A stretch of DNA of 64,000 nt from UBA6244 sp965140775. Lineage in GTDB: Bacteria; Bacteroidota; Bacteroidia; Bacteroidales; F082. A program made the translations under genes and the position numbers. Positions 34,776 to 43,102 of the stretch are shown piece after piece (within the stretch, counting starts at the first letter, position 1; every line of letters starts with the position of its first letter). Under the pieces are notes generated by a model, which saw only the letters and a program-made list of their open reading frames with translations, did not search any database and was not told the origin of the DNA. The stretch lies in assembly GCA_965140775.1 (NCBI GenBank), contig OZ223471.1:1798001-1862000 (forward strand), read 5' to 3'.

Positions 34776-35846
34776 ATGAAAAAACATAATTTCTACGCCG
34801 GGCCTTCAATTTTACCCGAATTTACTATCGAAAATACTGCCAATGCTATCCGCGATTTCGCCGGTACAGGCTTATCCATCATGGAAATTTCGCACCGCAG
34901 CAAAGAATTCATTGCTGTTGTTGACGAAGCAGTTGCCTTGTTCAAAGAACTGCTGCACATTCCCGAAGGATACTCTGTCTTGTTTTTGGGCGGGGGTGCC
35001 AGCACACAATTCGCCATGGTTCCGTTCAACCTCTTAAATACAAAAGCAGCCTACCTCAACACAGGTGTTTGGGCCAAAAAAGCCATCAAGGAAGCTAAAT
35101 TATTTGGTGAGGTGGATGTGGTAGCCTCTTCTGAAGACAAAAACTTCAACTACATTCCCAAAGGGTTCGTCATTCCAAAAGATGCGGATTATTTCCATAT
35201 CACAACCAACAACACCATTTACGGTACCGAAATCAAATTCGACATTGATTCGCCCGTGCCTTTGGTAGCCGATATGTCGTCGGATATTTTCAGTCGTCCG
35301 GTGGATGTGTCGAAATACGCCATGATTTATGGCGGAGCACAAAAAAACCTTGCTCCTGCCGGAGTTACCTTCGTCATCATTCGCAATGATATCCTGGGTA
35401 AAGTAAACCGCATGATTCCCACCATGCTGAAATACGAAACACATATTGATGCCGAGAGCATGTTCAACACGCCTCCCGCACTGCCTATTTTTGCTGCACT
35501 GCAAACGTTAAAATGGCTCAAAGCTCAGGGTGGTGTTCAAGGCATCCAAAAAATAAACATCGCCAAAGCCAACCTGCTTTACGACGAAATCGACCGCAAC
35601 CCCATGTTTAAGGCCACCGTTACCAATCCCGACGACCGCTCGCTCATGAACATTTGTTTTGTGATGAACGATGGGTTTGAAGACAAGGAAAAGGCTTTCC
35701 TCGACTTCGCCACCGCCCGCGGCATGATTGGAATTAAAGGTCACCGCTCAGTTGGTGGATTCCGCGCCTCCACCTACAACGCCTTGCCCATGGAAAGCGT
35801 GCAGGCATTGGTAGATACCATGAAAGAATTTGAAGCTCAAAAATAA
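34776..35846 (+). CDS. serC: phosphoserine aminotransferase
   Basis: A 356-residue PLP enzyme that makes 3-phosphoserine from 3-phosphohydroxypyruvate and glutamate. In organisms with the DXP-dependent vitamin B6 pathway it also acts on 4-phosphohydroxythreonine. Motifs: NFYAGPSILPE at the start, GISHRS-like MEISHRSKEF, LFLGGGASTQFAM, and the PLP lysine in YGGAQKNLAPAGV (about residue 192). The C-terminal KGHRSVGGFRASTYNA with its Arg residues binds phosphate. It leads an operon with serA 37 nt downstream. The divergent pdxH at the end of the cluster fits the enzyme's second role in PLP metabolism. Confidence 0.96.
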   Translation: MKKHNFYAGPSILPEFTIENTANAIRDFAGTGLSIMEISHRSKEFIAVVDEAVALFKELLHIPEGYSVLFLGGGASTQFAMVPFNLLNTKAAYLNTGVWAKKAIKEAKLFGEVDVVASSEDKNFNYIPKGFVIPKDADYFHITTNNTIYGTEIKFDIDSPVPLVADMSSDIFSRPVDVSKYAMIYGGAQKNLAPAGVTFVIIRNDILGKVNRMIPTMLKYETHIDAESMFNTPPALPIFAALQTLKWLKAQGGVQGIQKINIAKANLLYDEIDRNPMFKATVTNPDDRSLMNICFVMNDGFEDKEKAFLDFATARGMIGIKGHRSVGGFRASTYNALPMESVQALVDTMKEFEAQK

Positions 35847-35883
35847 TTCACCTCAACCTGGTTGAGAACTAATTGATACTAAC

Positions 35884-36804
35884 ATGACAAAAGTTTTAAT
35901 TGCCACCGAAAAACCATTTGCTGCAGGTGCAGTAAAACAGATTAGTGCAGTGCTGGCAGATGCCGGATTTGAATACGAATTTCTGGAAAAATACACCGAT
36001 GTTGAAGATTTGTACAAAGCTGCTTCAACCGCAGATGCCATGATCATCCGCAGCGATCAGGTGACCGAACAAGTGCTGAATGCTGCTCCCAACCTCAAAA
36101 TTGTGGTTCGTGCCGGAGCCGGATACGACAATGTGGATTTAGAAGCTGCCACCAAACACAACGTGGTGGTGATGAACACCCCCGGGCAGAACTCCAATGC
36201 CGTAGCAGAGTTAGCGCTGGGCATGATGGTTTATCAGGCCCGCGGCCATTTCAACGGTGCCTCAGGAACAGAACTCTTTGGTAAAAAATTGGGTATCCAT
36301 GCCTATGGCAACGTTGGTAAACATGTGGCCCGCATTGCCAAAGGTTTCGGTATGGAAGTTTGTGCTTTCGACCCCTTTGTTAGTGCCGAAGCCATTCAGG
36401 CCGATGGGGTGGAGGTAATGGACAGCGTGGAGGCACTCTATGCTTCGTGTGATTATATCAGCCTGCATATTCCGGCTACACCCCAAACGGTTAAATCCAT
36501 TGGTTTTGATCTGCTTTCAAAAACAAAAAAAGGAGCTACACTGGTAAATACCGCCCGCAAGGAAGTAATCGACGAGGCAGGTTTGCTTCAATGGTTTGAA
36601 ACCTCAGATTCGTTTAAATATGTTTCGGATATCGCCCCCGGAAACCAGGATGTGCTTCTGGAAAAGTTTGGAAACAGGTGTTTCTTTACTCCAAAAAAAA
36701 TGGGGGCGCAAACATCCGAAGCCAACAATAACGCCGGCGTGGCAGCTGCCAAACAAATTATCGGCTTCATCAAAAAAGGAGATACCACCTTTAAAGTTAA
36801 TTAG
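35884..36804 (+). CDS. serA: D-3-phosphoglycerate dehydrogenase, short Bacteroidota type
   Basis: A 306-residue NAD-dependent enzyme for the first step of serine synthesis. It lacks the regulatory ACT and ASB domains. The substrate region VVRAGAGYDNVD and Arg225 (in NTARKEVID) are present. The nucleotide loop reads AYGNVG in place of GxGxxG. Where most 2-hydroxyacid dehydrogenases have the catalytic TPH-(I/L)-G motif, this one has TPKKMGAQT (Lys271-Lys272). From memory, this Lys variant is shared with other Bacteroidota and with Entamoeba PGDH, in which a Lys is proposed to replace His. It lies 37 nt after serC and 109 nt before the four-helix-bundle gene, with a long hairpin in the latter gap. 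Confidence 0.9.
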   Translation: MTKVLIATEKPFAAGAVKQISAVLADAGFEYEFLEKYTDVEDLYKAASTADAMIIRSDQVTEQVLNAAPNLKIVVRAGAGYDNVDLEAATKHNVVVMNTPGQNSNAVAELALGMMVYQARGHFNGASGTELFGKKLGIHAYGNVGKHVARIAKGFGMEVCAFDPFVSAEAIQADGVEVMDSVEALYASCDYISLHIPATPQTVKSIGFDLLSKTKKGATLVNTARKEVIDEAGLLQWFETSDSFKYVSDIAPGNQDVLLEKFGNRCFFTPKKMGAQTSEANNNAGVAAAKQIIGFIKKGDTTFKVN

Positions 36805-36839
36805 TCGAAGTGCCTTCCCGTACTTCAAACTAACCATGA

Positions 36840-36878
36840 GTTTCTGCGCAGGAAAGCCCATCTTTCTTGCGTAGAAAC
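36840..36878. other. 17-bp RNA hairpin between serA and the four-helix-bundle gene
   Basis: GTTTCTGCGCAGGAAAG (36840-36856) pairs with CTTTCTTGCGTAGAAAC (36862-36878) over 17 bp with two G-U pairs and a CCCAT loop. No T tract follows on the plus strand, so it is not a classical terminator. It may be an mRNA-stability or processing hairpin, or an attenuator between serA and the genes behind it. Confidence 0.6.
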
Positions 36879-36913
36879 CATAACCAATATTCAACATACC
36901 AAATTAATTTACT

Positions 36914-37429
36914 ATGTACAGTCAAACAGAGAAACTAGAGAAAACGGAAAAAATTGGAACATTTTTTAGATTTGAGGACTTAAGAATCTACCATAAATCG
37001 CTTGATTATATTAGCTGGGTTCAGGAAATTACTTCACTTTTTCCGGAAAATGACCCATCGAAATTTGTACTTCGTTTCAATGATTCGGCCAGAAATATCG
37101 CCTTATTTATCGCCGAAGGTTCTGCCCGCAACAAAAGCCAGTTTATTTATTACCTGAAAATGGCAAAAAGTTCCATACGCGAATGTCTGGTTTTTACCAT
37201 GTTGGCTCGAAAAAATAATGAAATTTCCGATGCCTATGAGGAAGAATCGCGCAATCAACTCATGGAAATGACCAAAATGATTGGTGCCCTGATTTCTTCT
37301 CTCCAACGTTCCAACGGAAGTTCTTCCAATGGCAATTATCCTTACAATGGAAAAGGAAGTGGTCGCCGGAATAATTATCCCGATTGCGATGATATCAATG
37401 ATCTGGACGATTCCATCGAAGAAGATTAA
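36914..37429 (+). CDS. four-helix-bundle (S23-like) protein with acidic tail
   Basis: A 171-residue protein. Residues about 20-130 match the four-helix-bundle family (TIGR02436): FEDLRIYHKSLDYISWV, FNDSARNIALFIAEGSARN and SKSSIRECLVF-like helices. The family was first found inside intervening sequences of 23S rRNA genes and includes the Avd accessory protein of diversity-generating retroelements, but neither an rRNA gene nor a reverse transcriptase is nearby. Residues 131-171 are an added low-complexity linker rich in Ser, Asn and Gly and an Asp/Glu-rich end (DCDDINDLDDSIEED). The gene sits between serA and DUF1015. Its function is unknown; RNA or protein binding is possible. Confidence 0.8.
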   Translation: MYSQTEKLEKTEKIGTFFRFEDLRIYHKSLDYISWVQEITSLFPENDPSKFVLRFNDSARNIALFIAEGSARNKSQFIYYLKMAKSSIRECLVFTMLARKNNEISDAYEEESRNQLMEMTKMIGALISSLQRSNGSSSNGNYPYNGKGSGRRNNYPDCDDINDLDDSIEED

Positions 37430-37462
37430 ATTTTTTTAGTTTTGACATAAAATGAATAATGT

Positions 37463-38710
37463 ATGGCTACGTTAAAAGCATTTAAAGGGTTACGCCCACC
37501 TAAAAGTATCGTAAAACAACTGGCAAGTCGTCCGTATGATGTGTTGAACTCAGAGGAAGCCCGACAGGAAGCAAACGACAATCCTTATTCGCTGCTTCAT
37601 ATTATCAAGCCGGAAATTGACCTCCCCGAAGATATCGACATTCATAGCCAACCGGTGTATGATATGGCCAAATCCAATCTGGAGGAATTTAAAAGTCAGG
37701 GTTGGTTGGTGGCCGATCAGGATGAGTCGTTGTATATCTACGGACAAACCATGTTCGGAAAAACCCAATACGGAATTGTGGGTTGTGCCAGCGTGGACGA
37801 CTACATGAATAATGTGATTAAAAAACACGAACTTACCCGTCCCGATAAAGAAGAAGACCGCATGAAACATGTTCGCATTACCAATGCCAACATGGAGCCT
37901 GTATTTTTTTCGTATCCCGCTGTTGAGGCCATCGACGATATTGTGAATGAGGTGATTAAAAACCAAAAGCCTGAATACGATTTTGTGGCTGCCGATGGTG
38001 TAGGTCACTATTTTTGGGTAGTAAACGATCAGGCAAAGGTGAAGAAAATTACGGAATTGTTTGCGGCCATACCTTCCACCTATGTGGCTGATGGACATCA
38101 CCGTACTGCCGCCGCCGCCCTGGTGGGTAATGAAAAGAAAAAAGCCAATCCCAACCATACAGGCAATGAGGAATATAATTTCTTTTTGGCCGTACATTTT
38201 CCCGACAATCAACTCACCATCATCGATTACAACAGGGTGGTTACCGATTTGAATGGCCTTGATTCAGTGCAGTTTATTGAAAAACTGAAACAAAGTTTTT
38301 CGGTGGAAGATATGGGTACGGAGATATACAAACCCAATCGGTTACATAATTTCTCCATGTACTTGGATGGTCATTGGTATTCACTTACGGCAAACAACAA
38401 CACCTATAATGATAATGATCCCATCGGTGTATTGGATGTGACCATTCTCACCAACGAAGTACTCGAGCCTGTTTTGGGTATCGACGACCTCCGGCGCTCC
38501 AATCGCATTGATTTTGTGGGAGGTATCCGCGGACTGGGCGAACTTAAAAAACGTGTGGACAGTGGCGAAATGCGCGTGGCATTTGCCCTCTATCCTGTAA
38601 GTATGGCTCAGCTGATCAACATTGCCGACAGCGGAAAAATCATGCCCCCCAAGACCACCTGGTTCGAGCCGAAGTTGAGGTCGGGTTTGGTGGTTCATGA
38701 ACTGGATTAA
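37463..38710 (+). CDS. DUF1015 family protein (candidate ParB/SerK-like enzyme)
   Basis: A 415-residue cytoplasmic protein matching DUF1015 throughout: FKGLRPP near the start, LASRPYDVLNSEEARQEA, NPYSLLHIIKPEID, and the strongly conserved DGHHRTAAA (Asp210-Arg214). This last motif resembles the ParB/sulfiredoxin/SerK-type nucleotide-binding motif. The function is not established. In Bacteroidota the gene often follows serC-serA, as here. No phosphoserine phosphatase (serB) gene is in this window, so a role in serine/phosphoserine metabolism is a reasonable but untested inference. It is 12 nt upstream of the DUF1858 gene and 33 nt after the four-helix-bundle gene, clearly in one operon. Confidence 0.85.
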   Translation: MATLKAFKGLRPPKSIVKQLASRPYDVLNSEEARQEANDNPYSLLHIIKPEIDLPEDIDIHSQPVYDMAKSNLEEFKSQGWLVADQDESLYIYGQTMFGKTQYGIVGCASVDDYMNNVIKKHELTRPDKEEDRMKHVRITNANMEPVFFSYPAVEAIDDIVNEVIKNQKPEYDFVAADGVGHYFWVVNDQAKVKKITELFAAIPSTYVADGHHRTAAAALVGNEKKKANPNHTGNEEYNFFLAVHFPDNQLTIIDYNRVVTDLNGLDSVQFIEKLKQSFSVEDMGTEIYKPNRLHNFSMYLDGHWYSLTANNNTYNDNDPIGVLDVTILTNEVLEPVLGIDDLRRSNRIDFVGGIRGLGELKKRVDSGEMRVAFALYPVSMAQLINIADSGKIMPPKTTWFEPKLRSGLVVHELD

Positions 38711-38722
38711 TCAGATTTAGTG

Positions 38723-38929
38723 ATGATTACCAAAGATATCTTAATTGAAACCCTGGTGGAAGAATACCCGTTTTCCGTGCGTTACTTAATGGAAAAAGGA
38801 ATTAAATGCATCATGTGTGGCGAACCCATCTGGGGAACCCTGGCTGAAGCGGCTGAAGAAAAAGGGTTCGATGAAGTAACAATCGCCGGTTTTGTAGCTG
38901 ACTTAAACAGGTTGGCCACCGAACAATAG
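38723..38929 (+). CDS. DUF1858 small protein
   Basis: A 68-residue protein, taken from the ATG at 38723 rather than a GTG just before it. It matches the DUF1858 family: a short helical domain starting with TKDILIETLVEEYP and carrying the KCIMCG Cys-x-x-Cys motif (about residues 29-32) and GTLAEAAEEKGF. The domain is found alone or fused to redox proteins, and the Cys pair may bind metal or act in disulfide exchange; no reaction is known. It is the last gene of the serC-serA-DUF1015 operon, followed by a strong terminator. Confidence 0.85.
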   Translation: MITKDILIETLVEEYPFSVRYLMEKGIKCIMCGEPIWGTLAEAAEEKGFDEVTIAGFVADLNRLATEQ

Positions 38930-38947
38930 CATAAACCCCAACAATGG

Positions 38948-38988
38948 GTGGGTTAAGGAGCCAATTGCTGTTTAACCCACTTTTTTTT
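38948..38988 (+). terminator. terminator of the serC-serA operon
   Basis: GTGGGTTAA (38948-38956) pairs perfectly with TTAACCCAC (38972-38980), followed by eight T residues. The right arm and T tract lie inside the 3' end of the convergent pdxH gene, so coding and termination signals share the DNA. Confidence 0.8.
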
Positions 38989-39582
38989 GTCGGACATGTA
39001 GGCCAGCCGGTGATGCAAGCGGTTGGCACCTCCCTGCCAGAATTCATAATAATCCGGTGTTAACACATATCCTCCCCAATTTTCAGGACATACAAGTGGT
39101 GTACCCTGCTTCTTAATATGCTGTACCCGGCGTGTTAATTCCTCCATACTTAAAATGGGGAAGCTTTGTGGTGAAACTACCGCCGAAAGCTGACTTTCCA
39201 ATGGGCGCGAATTGAAATAATCAACGGATTGCTTCCTGTCCAACTTTTCAACCCGACCCTCGATACGCACCTGACGCTCCATTTCTCTCCAAAAGAAAAG
39301 CACCGCAACCTGGTTGTTGACGGCAATTTCCTGCCCTTTTTTGCTTTCGTAGTTGGTAAAGAAAACGGGTAAACCTTCATGGAAACTTTTCAGAAGAACA
39401 ATTCTCGAAGAAGGACGTCCATGTTTATCCACGGTACTCAAAGTCATGGCATTAAACTCTGGAATTTGCCTTTGTGCTGCATTTTCCAACCATTCATTGA
39501 AAAGTTCTGCCGGGCTGTCAGGAGCTTTTTCGGGATAAAAAGTATATTTGCCAAAATCTCGGCGCAGGTCTGCCAATTCCAT
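38953..39582 (-). CDS. pdxH: pyridoxamine/pyridoxine 5'-phosphate oxidase
   Basis: A 209-residue FMN enzyme that oxidises PNP/PMP to pyridoxal 5'-phosphate. The start at 39582 (MELADLRRDFGKYTF) is canonical; an upstream in-frame stretch is not conserved. Motifs: PSSRIVLLKSF (FMN binding), FFTNYESKKGQEI, FWREMERQVRIEGRVEKL (FMN and PLP contacts), FNSRPLESQLSA, and the C-terminal YYEFWQGGANRLHHRL where the Arg and His bind substrate. It converges on the serC-serA-DUF1858 operon and diverges from the DUF218-DUF1684 gene with 50 nt between starts. Its product is the cofactor of SerC. Confidence 0.95.
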   Translation of the reverse strand: MELADLRRDFGKYTFYPEKAPDSPAELFNEWLENAAQRQIPEFNAMTLSTVDKHGRPSSRIVLLKSFHEGLPVFFTNYESKKGQEIAVNNQVAVLFFWREMERQVRIEGRVEKLDRKQSVDYFNSRPLESQLSAVVSPQSFPILSMEELTRRVQHIKKQGTPLVCPENWGGYVLTPDYYEFWQGGANRLHHRLAYMSDKKKWVKQQLAP

Positions 39583-39632
39583 GGTAATTTTTTTAACTTT
39601 GACAAAAGTAATATCCTTTTTGAATAACCTGA

Positions 39633-40862
39633 ATGAAATATAAAGTGCGTATAGCAAAACGAACAACATGCTGGCGTCCTACCTGGTTGGGTTGGCTGTT
39701 GTTTTTGATTTTGGCGGGCATTTTGTTTCGTCTTTTTTTAATTTATTCGGTTCGGTTTTTGTCGCAGAATCATCCTGTACATGCCAAAACACTGGTGGTA
39801 GAAGGGTGGGTTGAAACTTATGTGGTACTCGACGCCCTTCAGTATTATCGAGAAAATGGTTATGAACGAATGGTGGTTACCGGCATTCCCATCACCATTT
39901 ACGAATTTATTGCTCCCTATAAAAATACGGCCGAAGCTACCATCGTGGCCATGCAATATTTCGGCTTCAATGATACCATCTACCGCGCCAATATTCCCAC
40001 CAATGTGTATGTCGACCGAACCTATCATACCGGCTTGATGGTGAAGAATCTCTTTGACGACCATTCCGATTGGGAGAAATCCATTGATGTGTATTCTGTG
40101 GGGGTTCATTCACGTCGGAGTCGCTTCTTGTTTCAGGAGGCCTTGGGTCCTGATTTTAAGGTGGGTATCATTTCCCATCCCGACCGCACCTTTCAGGCCG
40201 AATCCTGGTGGAGAAGCAGTAAGGGTTTCAGAAACGTTACCAACGAACTGATCGCCACGCCCTATGCCATGTTGTTTTTTAATCCCAACCGGGAGGCAAG
40301 CGAAAAATTGCTTTATCAGGGTCGTTTGATTGATGAAATTGTCAATTTGCGCGATGATAAAAACAATGAAATAGCCGATAGCACGGTGTCGCCATTCAAC
40401 CGCGAGGAGCGCGCCGCTTTTCACGGCCTGAACTATTTCGAACCGGATTTGACCTATCGCATCAGAGCCCGCATGGTGGTAGATACTTCTGCGCCACCGT
40501 TTCCGTTTGCCACCAATACCGCCCGCCGTCCTACTTTCCGCGTTTATGGTAAAGCTGAGTTTTCTATGCATGACACCGCGTGTGTGCTAACCGTTTTTCA
40601 AAATATGGATGCCCTCCATGATCCTGAATATGGGAACTTGTTGTTTCTTCCGTTTCAGGACAAGACAAATGGTGTAAGTACCTATGATGCAGGTAGATAT
40701 CTGGATATTTCCATCCCCGACAGCATGTATTTCTGGATTGATTTCAATCGTGCTTATAATCCTTATTGCGCCTATTCCTCGCGGTGGTCGTGCCCGCTTG
40801 CGCCCTTCGAAAACCAGATGAATGTAGCCATTCGGGCAGGCGAAAAAAAATATAATCATTAG
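39633..40862 (+). CDS. DUF218-DUF1684 fusion membrane protein
   Basis: A 409-residue protein with one N-terminal transmembrane helix (about 18-40) and two recognisable parts. Residues about 52-220 resemble the DUF218/YdcF/SanA/ElyC family (KTLVVEGWV, VVTGIP, a TYHTG motif and VYSVGVHSRRSRFL in place of the usual VTS-x-H-x-R-RA). Residues about 233-408 match DUF1684: SPFNREERAAFHGLNYF, LFLPFQDKTNG, IDFNRAYNPYCAY, CPLAPFENQMNVAIRAGEK. In the genomes I can recall these are separate proteins. DUF218 proteins act at the envelope, and DUF1684 has no known reaction. It leads an operon: the kinase gene starts 18 nt downstream. Confidence 0.75.
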   Translation: MKYKVRIAKRTTCWRPTWLGWLLFLILAGILFRLFLIYSVRFLSQNHPVHAKTLVVEGWVETYVVLDALQYYRENGYERMVVTGIPITIYEFIAPYKNTAEATIVAMQYFGFNDTIYRANIPTNVYVDRTYHTGLMVKNLFDDHSDWEKSIDVYSVGVHSRRSRFLFQEALGPDFKVGIISHPDRTFQAESWWRSSKGFRNVTNELIATPYAMLFFNPNREASEKLLYQGRLIDEIVNLRDDKNNEIADSTVSPFNREERAAFHGLNYFEPDLTYRIRARMVVDTSAPPFPFATNTARRPTFRVYGKAEFSMHDTACVLTVFQNMDALHDPEYGNLLFLPFQDKTNGVSTYDAGRYLDISIPDSMYFWIDFNRAYNPYCAYSSRWSCPLAPFENQMNVAIRAGEKKYNH

Positions 40863-40880
40863 CTGAACAACAACCTTTTG

Positions 40881-43100
40881 ATGGAAAAACACGACATAAC
40901 TTTATTGCTTGTTGAGGACGACAAAATTACCCGAAACGTTTACAAACAACTGCTTGGGCAGATAATTGCCCGCGTGGTTACAGCCGGTGATGGCGAAGAA
41001 GGATATCATGCTTTCCTCGAACACCATCCGGATATCATTCTTACCGACATTAAGATGCCTGTAATGAATGGTTTGGACATGATAAACAAAATCAGAACCC
41101 ACAGCAAGCAAGTGCGCATTGTGATTATGTCGGCCTATGGCGATTCGCGTTTTTTCCTGAAAGCCATCGAGTCGGGGGTGAAGGGCTTTTTAACCAAGCC
41201 CCTCAATAATACGCAGTTGCAGGAAATTATTCTGGAGCAGATAAATGATATCCTGCTGGAGAAAAAGTTGCATCAGGAAGAGGTGAAAAGGCAAATTGCC
41301 GAAATGGAACGCGACAGAAGTGAAAATATTCTGCGCGGACTCAGTCTGGCGACGGCAGCTTTTTTCCAAAGGGGGGTAAATGCAATTACAGTAAATGAAG
41401 CACTCTCGAAGATCGGAACCATTACCCAGGTGTCGCGGGTTTATATTTTTCGCAAGGAGCTTTTTAAGGGAGAGGAAGTAATCAGTCAGATATATGAATG
41501 GGTAGCCGTTGGGGTTGAAACCCAGATGGAAAACGAAGAACTCATCCATATCCCGGTAAAGTCGAAGGTATTTGCCAGATGGCATCAATTGTTGTCGCAA
41601 CGGAAAAATCTGGTATCCATTATTCGCGAAATAGAAGATCCAGATGAGCGGGAAGTGCTCCAATTACAACAAATCAAATCCGTTTTGGCCATACCCATTT
41701 TTGTGCGTAACGATTGGTGGGGGTTCATTGGTTTCGACGACTGTGTCAATGAGCGAATTTGGTCGGAATCCGAAATAAATGCCCTGGGCATGTTGGCCTT
41801 TAATCTGGGTGGTGCCATCTATCGCAGGAATGTGGAGGATGAACTTAACAGCTTGAATGTCAATCTTGAAAAACGTGTTAAAGAGCGTACCCTGGCCCTT
41901 CAGCAGGAAGTGGCCGAACGAACTTTCGCCGAACAGTTGCTACGCGAAAGCGAGGAAAAATACCGACTTATTTATGAAAATGCCAACGATGGCATTGTGT
42001 TGTTGAAAAACGGTCATGTTTTTCTGATCAATCCTCGGGTGAGCGATATCTTCAAGTGCATGCCCCGAGATATCATCGGTAAAGAATTCTCGGGATTTTT
42101 CCTGCCTGAATTTGCTAACGATCTCAATGAATTTTTGTTGAGTCAGGAATCTTCAGTACTCAAGGATCGTGGTGAAATTTTAGTGGAAATGAAGGGGGGA
42201 AGATGGATTGAGCTGAAAACTACTTTCATCGAGTGGGATGGCGAACCTGCTCATCTGGCCTTTATTTCGGATGTTACCAAGCGCAAACAGGCTGAGAAAG
42301 AATTATTTGAATTGAATGCCCACCTCGAAAAACGCATCAGCGAAGAGATCCAACGGGTGGAGCAGCAGCAACAATTGCTGGTACAAAAGTCGAAACTGGA
42401 GTCCATCGGCGAATTGTCGGCCGGGTTGGCGCACGAAATCAATCAACCTCTGGGTGGTATATCCATGGGGCTCGACAACATCCAGTTCAGGATGGCCGAT
42501 GGCACACTCAATAACGACTACCTGAAGGATAAAATCAGTAAATTGTTTGGCGATATCGATCGTATTCGAAATATCATCGATCATGTCAGGATTTTTTCCC
42601 GCGACCAGGAAAAGCAGGAAATGGAATCTGTGGACATCATCCACGTGATAAACAATGCCCTGGACATGGTGCGCCGGCAGTTTATCGACCATCACGTAGA
42701 TTTGCAAATACACCTGTCTTCCGAAAAAGCCTTTACCCTCGGCAATGGCTATCGGTTGGAGCAGGTATTGCTCAATTTACTGTCGAATGCCAAATATGCC
42801 GTGGAGGAACGCGCCCGCCAGGTTGACCGACCTTCCAACTACCAAAAGAAGATCATGGTAAGCATTGAAACCAAGGGGGAAAAGCATGTCATTCAGGTAG
42901 AAGACAATGGTACCGGCATCGAAGAAGCGGTGATCCCCAATATTTTTAACCCTTTTTATACCACCAAAAGCGAGGAGAAAGGAACGGGTCTGGGGCTTTC
43001 CATTTCTTACGGAATTATAAAAGAGATGAATGGCGAAATAAATGTGGAAAGTGTTCCAAAAGACTTTACACGCATTATTATCATACTACCAAAAAAATAG
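40881..43100 (+). CDS. cytoplasmic histidine kinase with N-terminal receiver (REC-GAF-PAS-HisKA-HATPase)
   Basis: A 739-residue soluble kinase, from the ATG at 40881. The receiver domain is at the N-terminus (phosphoacceptor Asp56 in LTDIKMPVMNG; Lys in FLTKPL). It is followed by a GAF-like domain (about 150-325), a coiled coil (about 325-360), a PAS domain (about 355-475) and a NtrB-type transmitter: His518 in GLAHEINQPLGG, then NLLSNAKYAV, DNGTGI and GTGLGLSISYG. There is no membrane segment. The receiver in front implies that another kinase controls it. It lies 18 nt after the DUF218-DUF1684 gene and 2 nt before its probable partner, a sigma-54 activator. Confidence 0.9.
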   Translation: MEKHDITLLLVEDDKITRNVYKQLLGQIIARVVTAGDGEEGYHAFLEHHPDIILTDIKMPVMNGLDMINKIRTHSKQVRIVIMSAYGDSRFFLKAIESGVKGFLTKPLNNTQLQEIILEQINDILLEKKLHQEEVKRQIAEMERDRSENILRGLSLATAAFFQRGVNAITVNEALSKIGTITQVSRVYIFRKELFKGEEVISQIYEWVAVGVETQMENEELIHIPVKSKVFARWHQLLSQRKNLVSIIREIEDPDEREVLQLQQIKSVLAIPIFVRNDWWGFIGFDDCVNERIWSESEINALGMLAFNLGGAIYRRNVEDELNSLNVNLEKRVKERTLALQQEVAERTFAEQLLRESEEKYRLIYENANDGIVLLKNGHVFLINPRVSDIFKCMPRDIIGKEFSGFFLPEFANDLNEFLLSQESSVLKDRGEILVEMKGGRWIELKTTFIEWDGEPAHLAFISDVTKRKQAEKELFELNAHLEKRISEEIQRVEQQQQLLVQKSKLESIGELSAGLAHEINQPLGGISMGLDNIQFRMADGTLNNDYLKDKISKLFGDIDRIRNIIDHVRIFSRDQEKQEMESVDIIHVINNALDMVRRQFIDHHVDLQIHLSSEKAFTLGNGYRLEQVLLNLLSNAKYAVEERARQVDRPSNYQKKIMVSIETKGEKHVIQVEDNGTGIEEAVIPNIFNPFYTTKSEEKGTGLGLSISYGIIKEMNGEINVESVPKDFTRIIIILPKK

Positions 43101-43102
43101 GC

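Noticed and set aside
36914..37429. Diversity-generating retroelement accessory protein (Avd)
   Set aside because: The four-helix bundle fits, but there is no reverse transcriptase, template repeat or variable repeat nearby.
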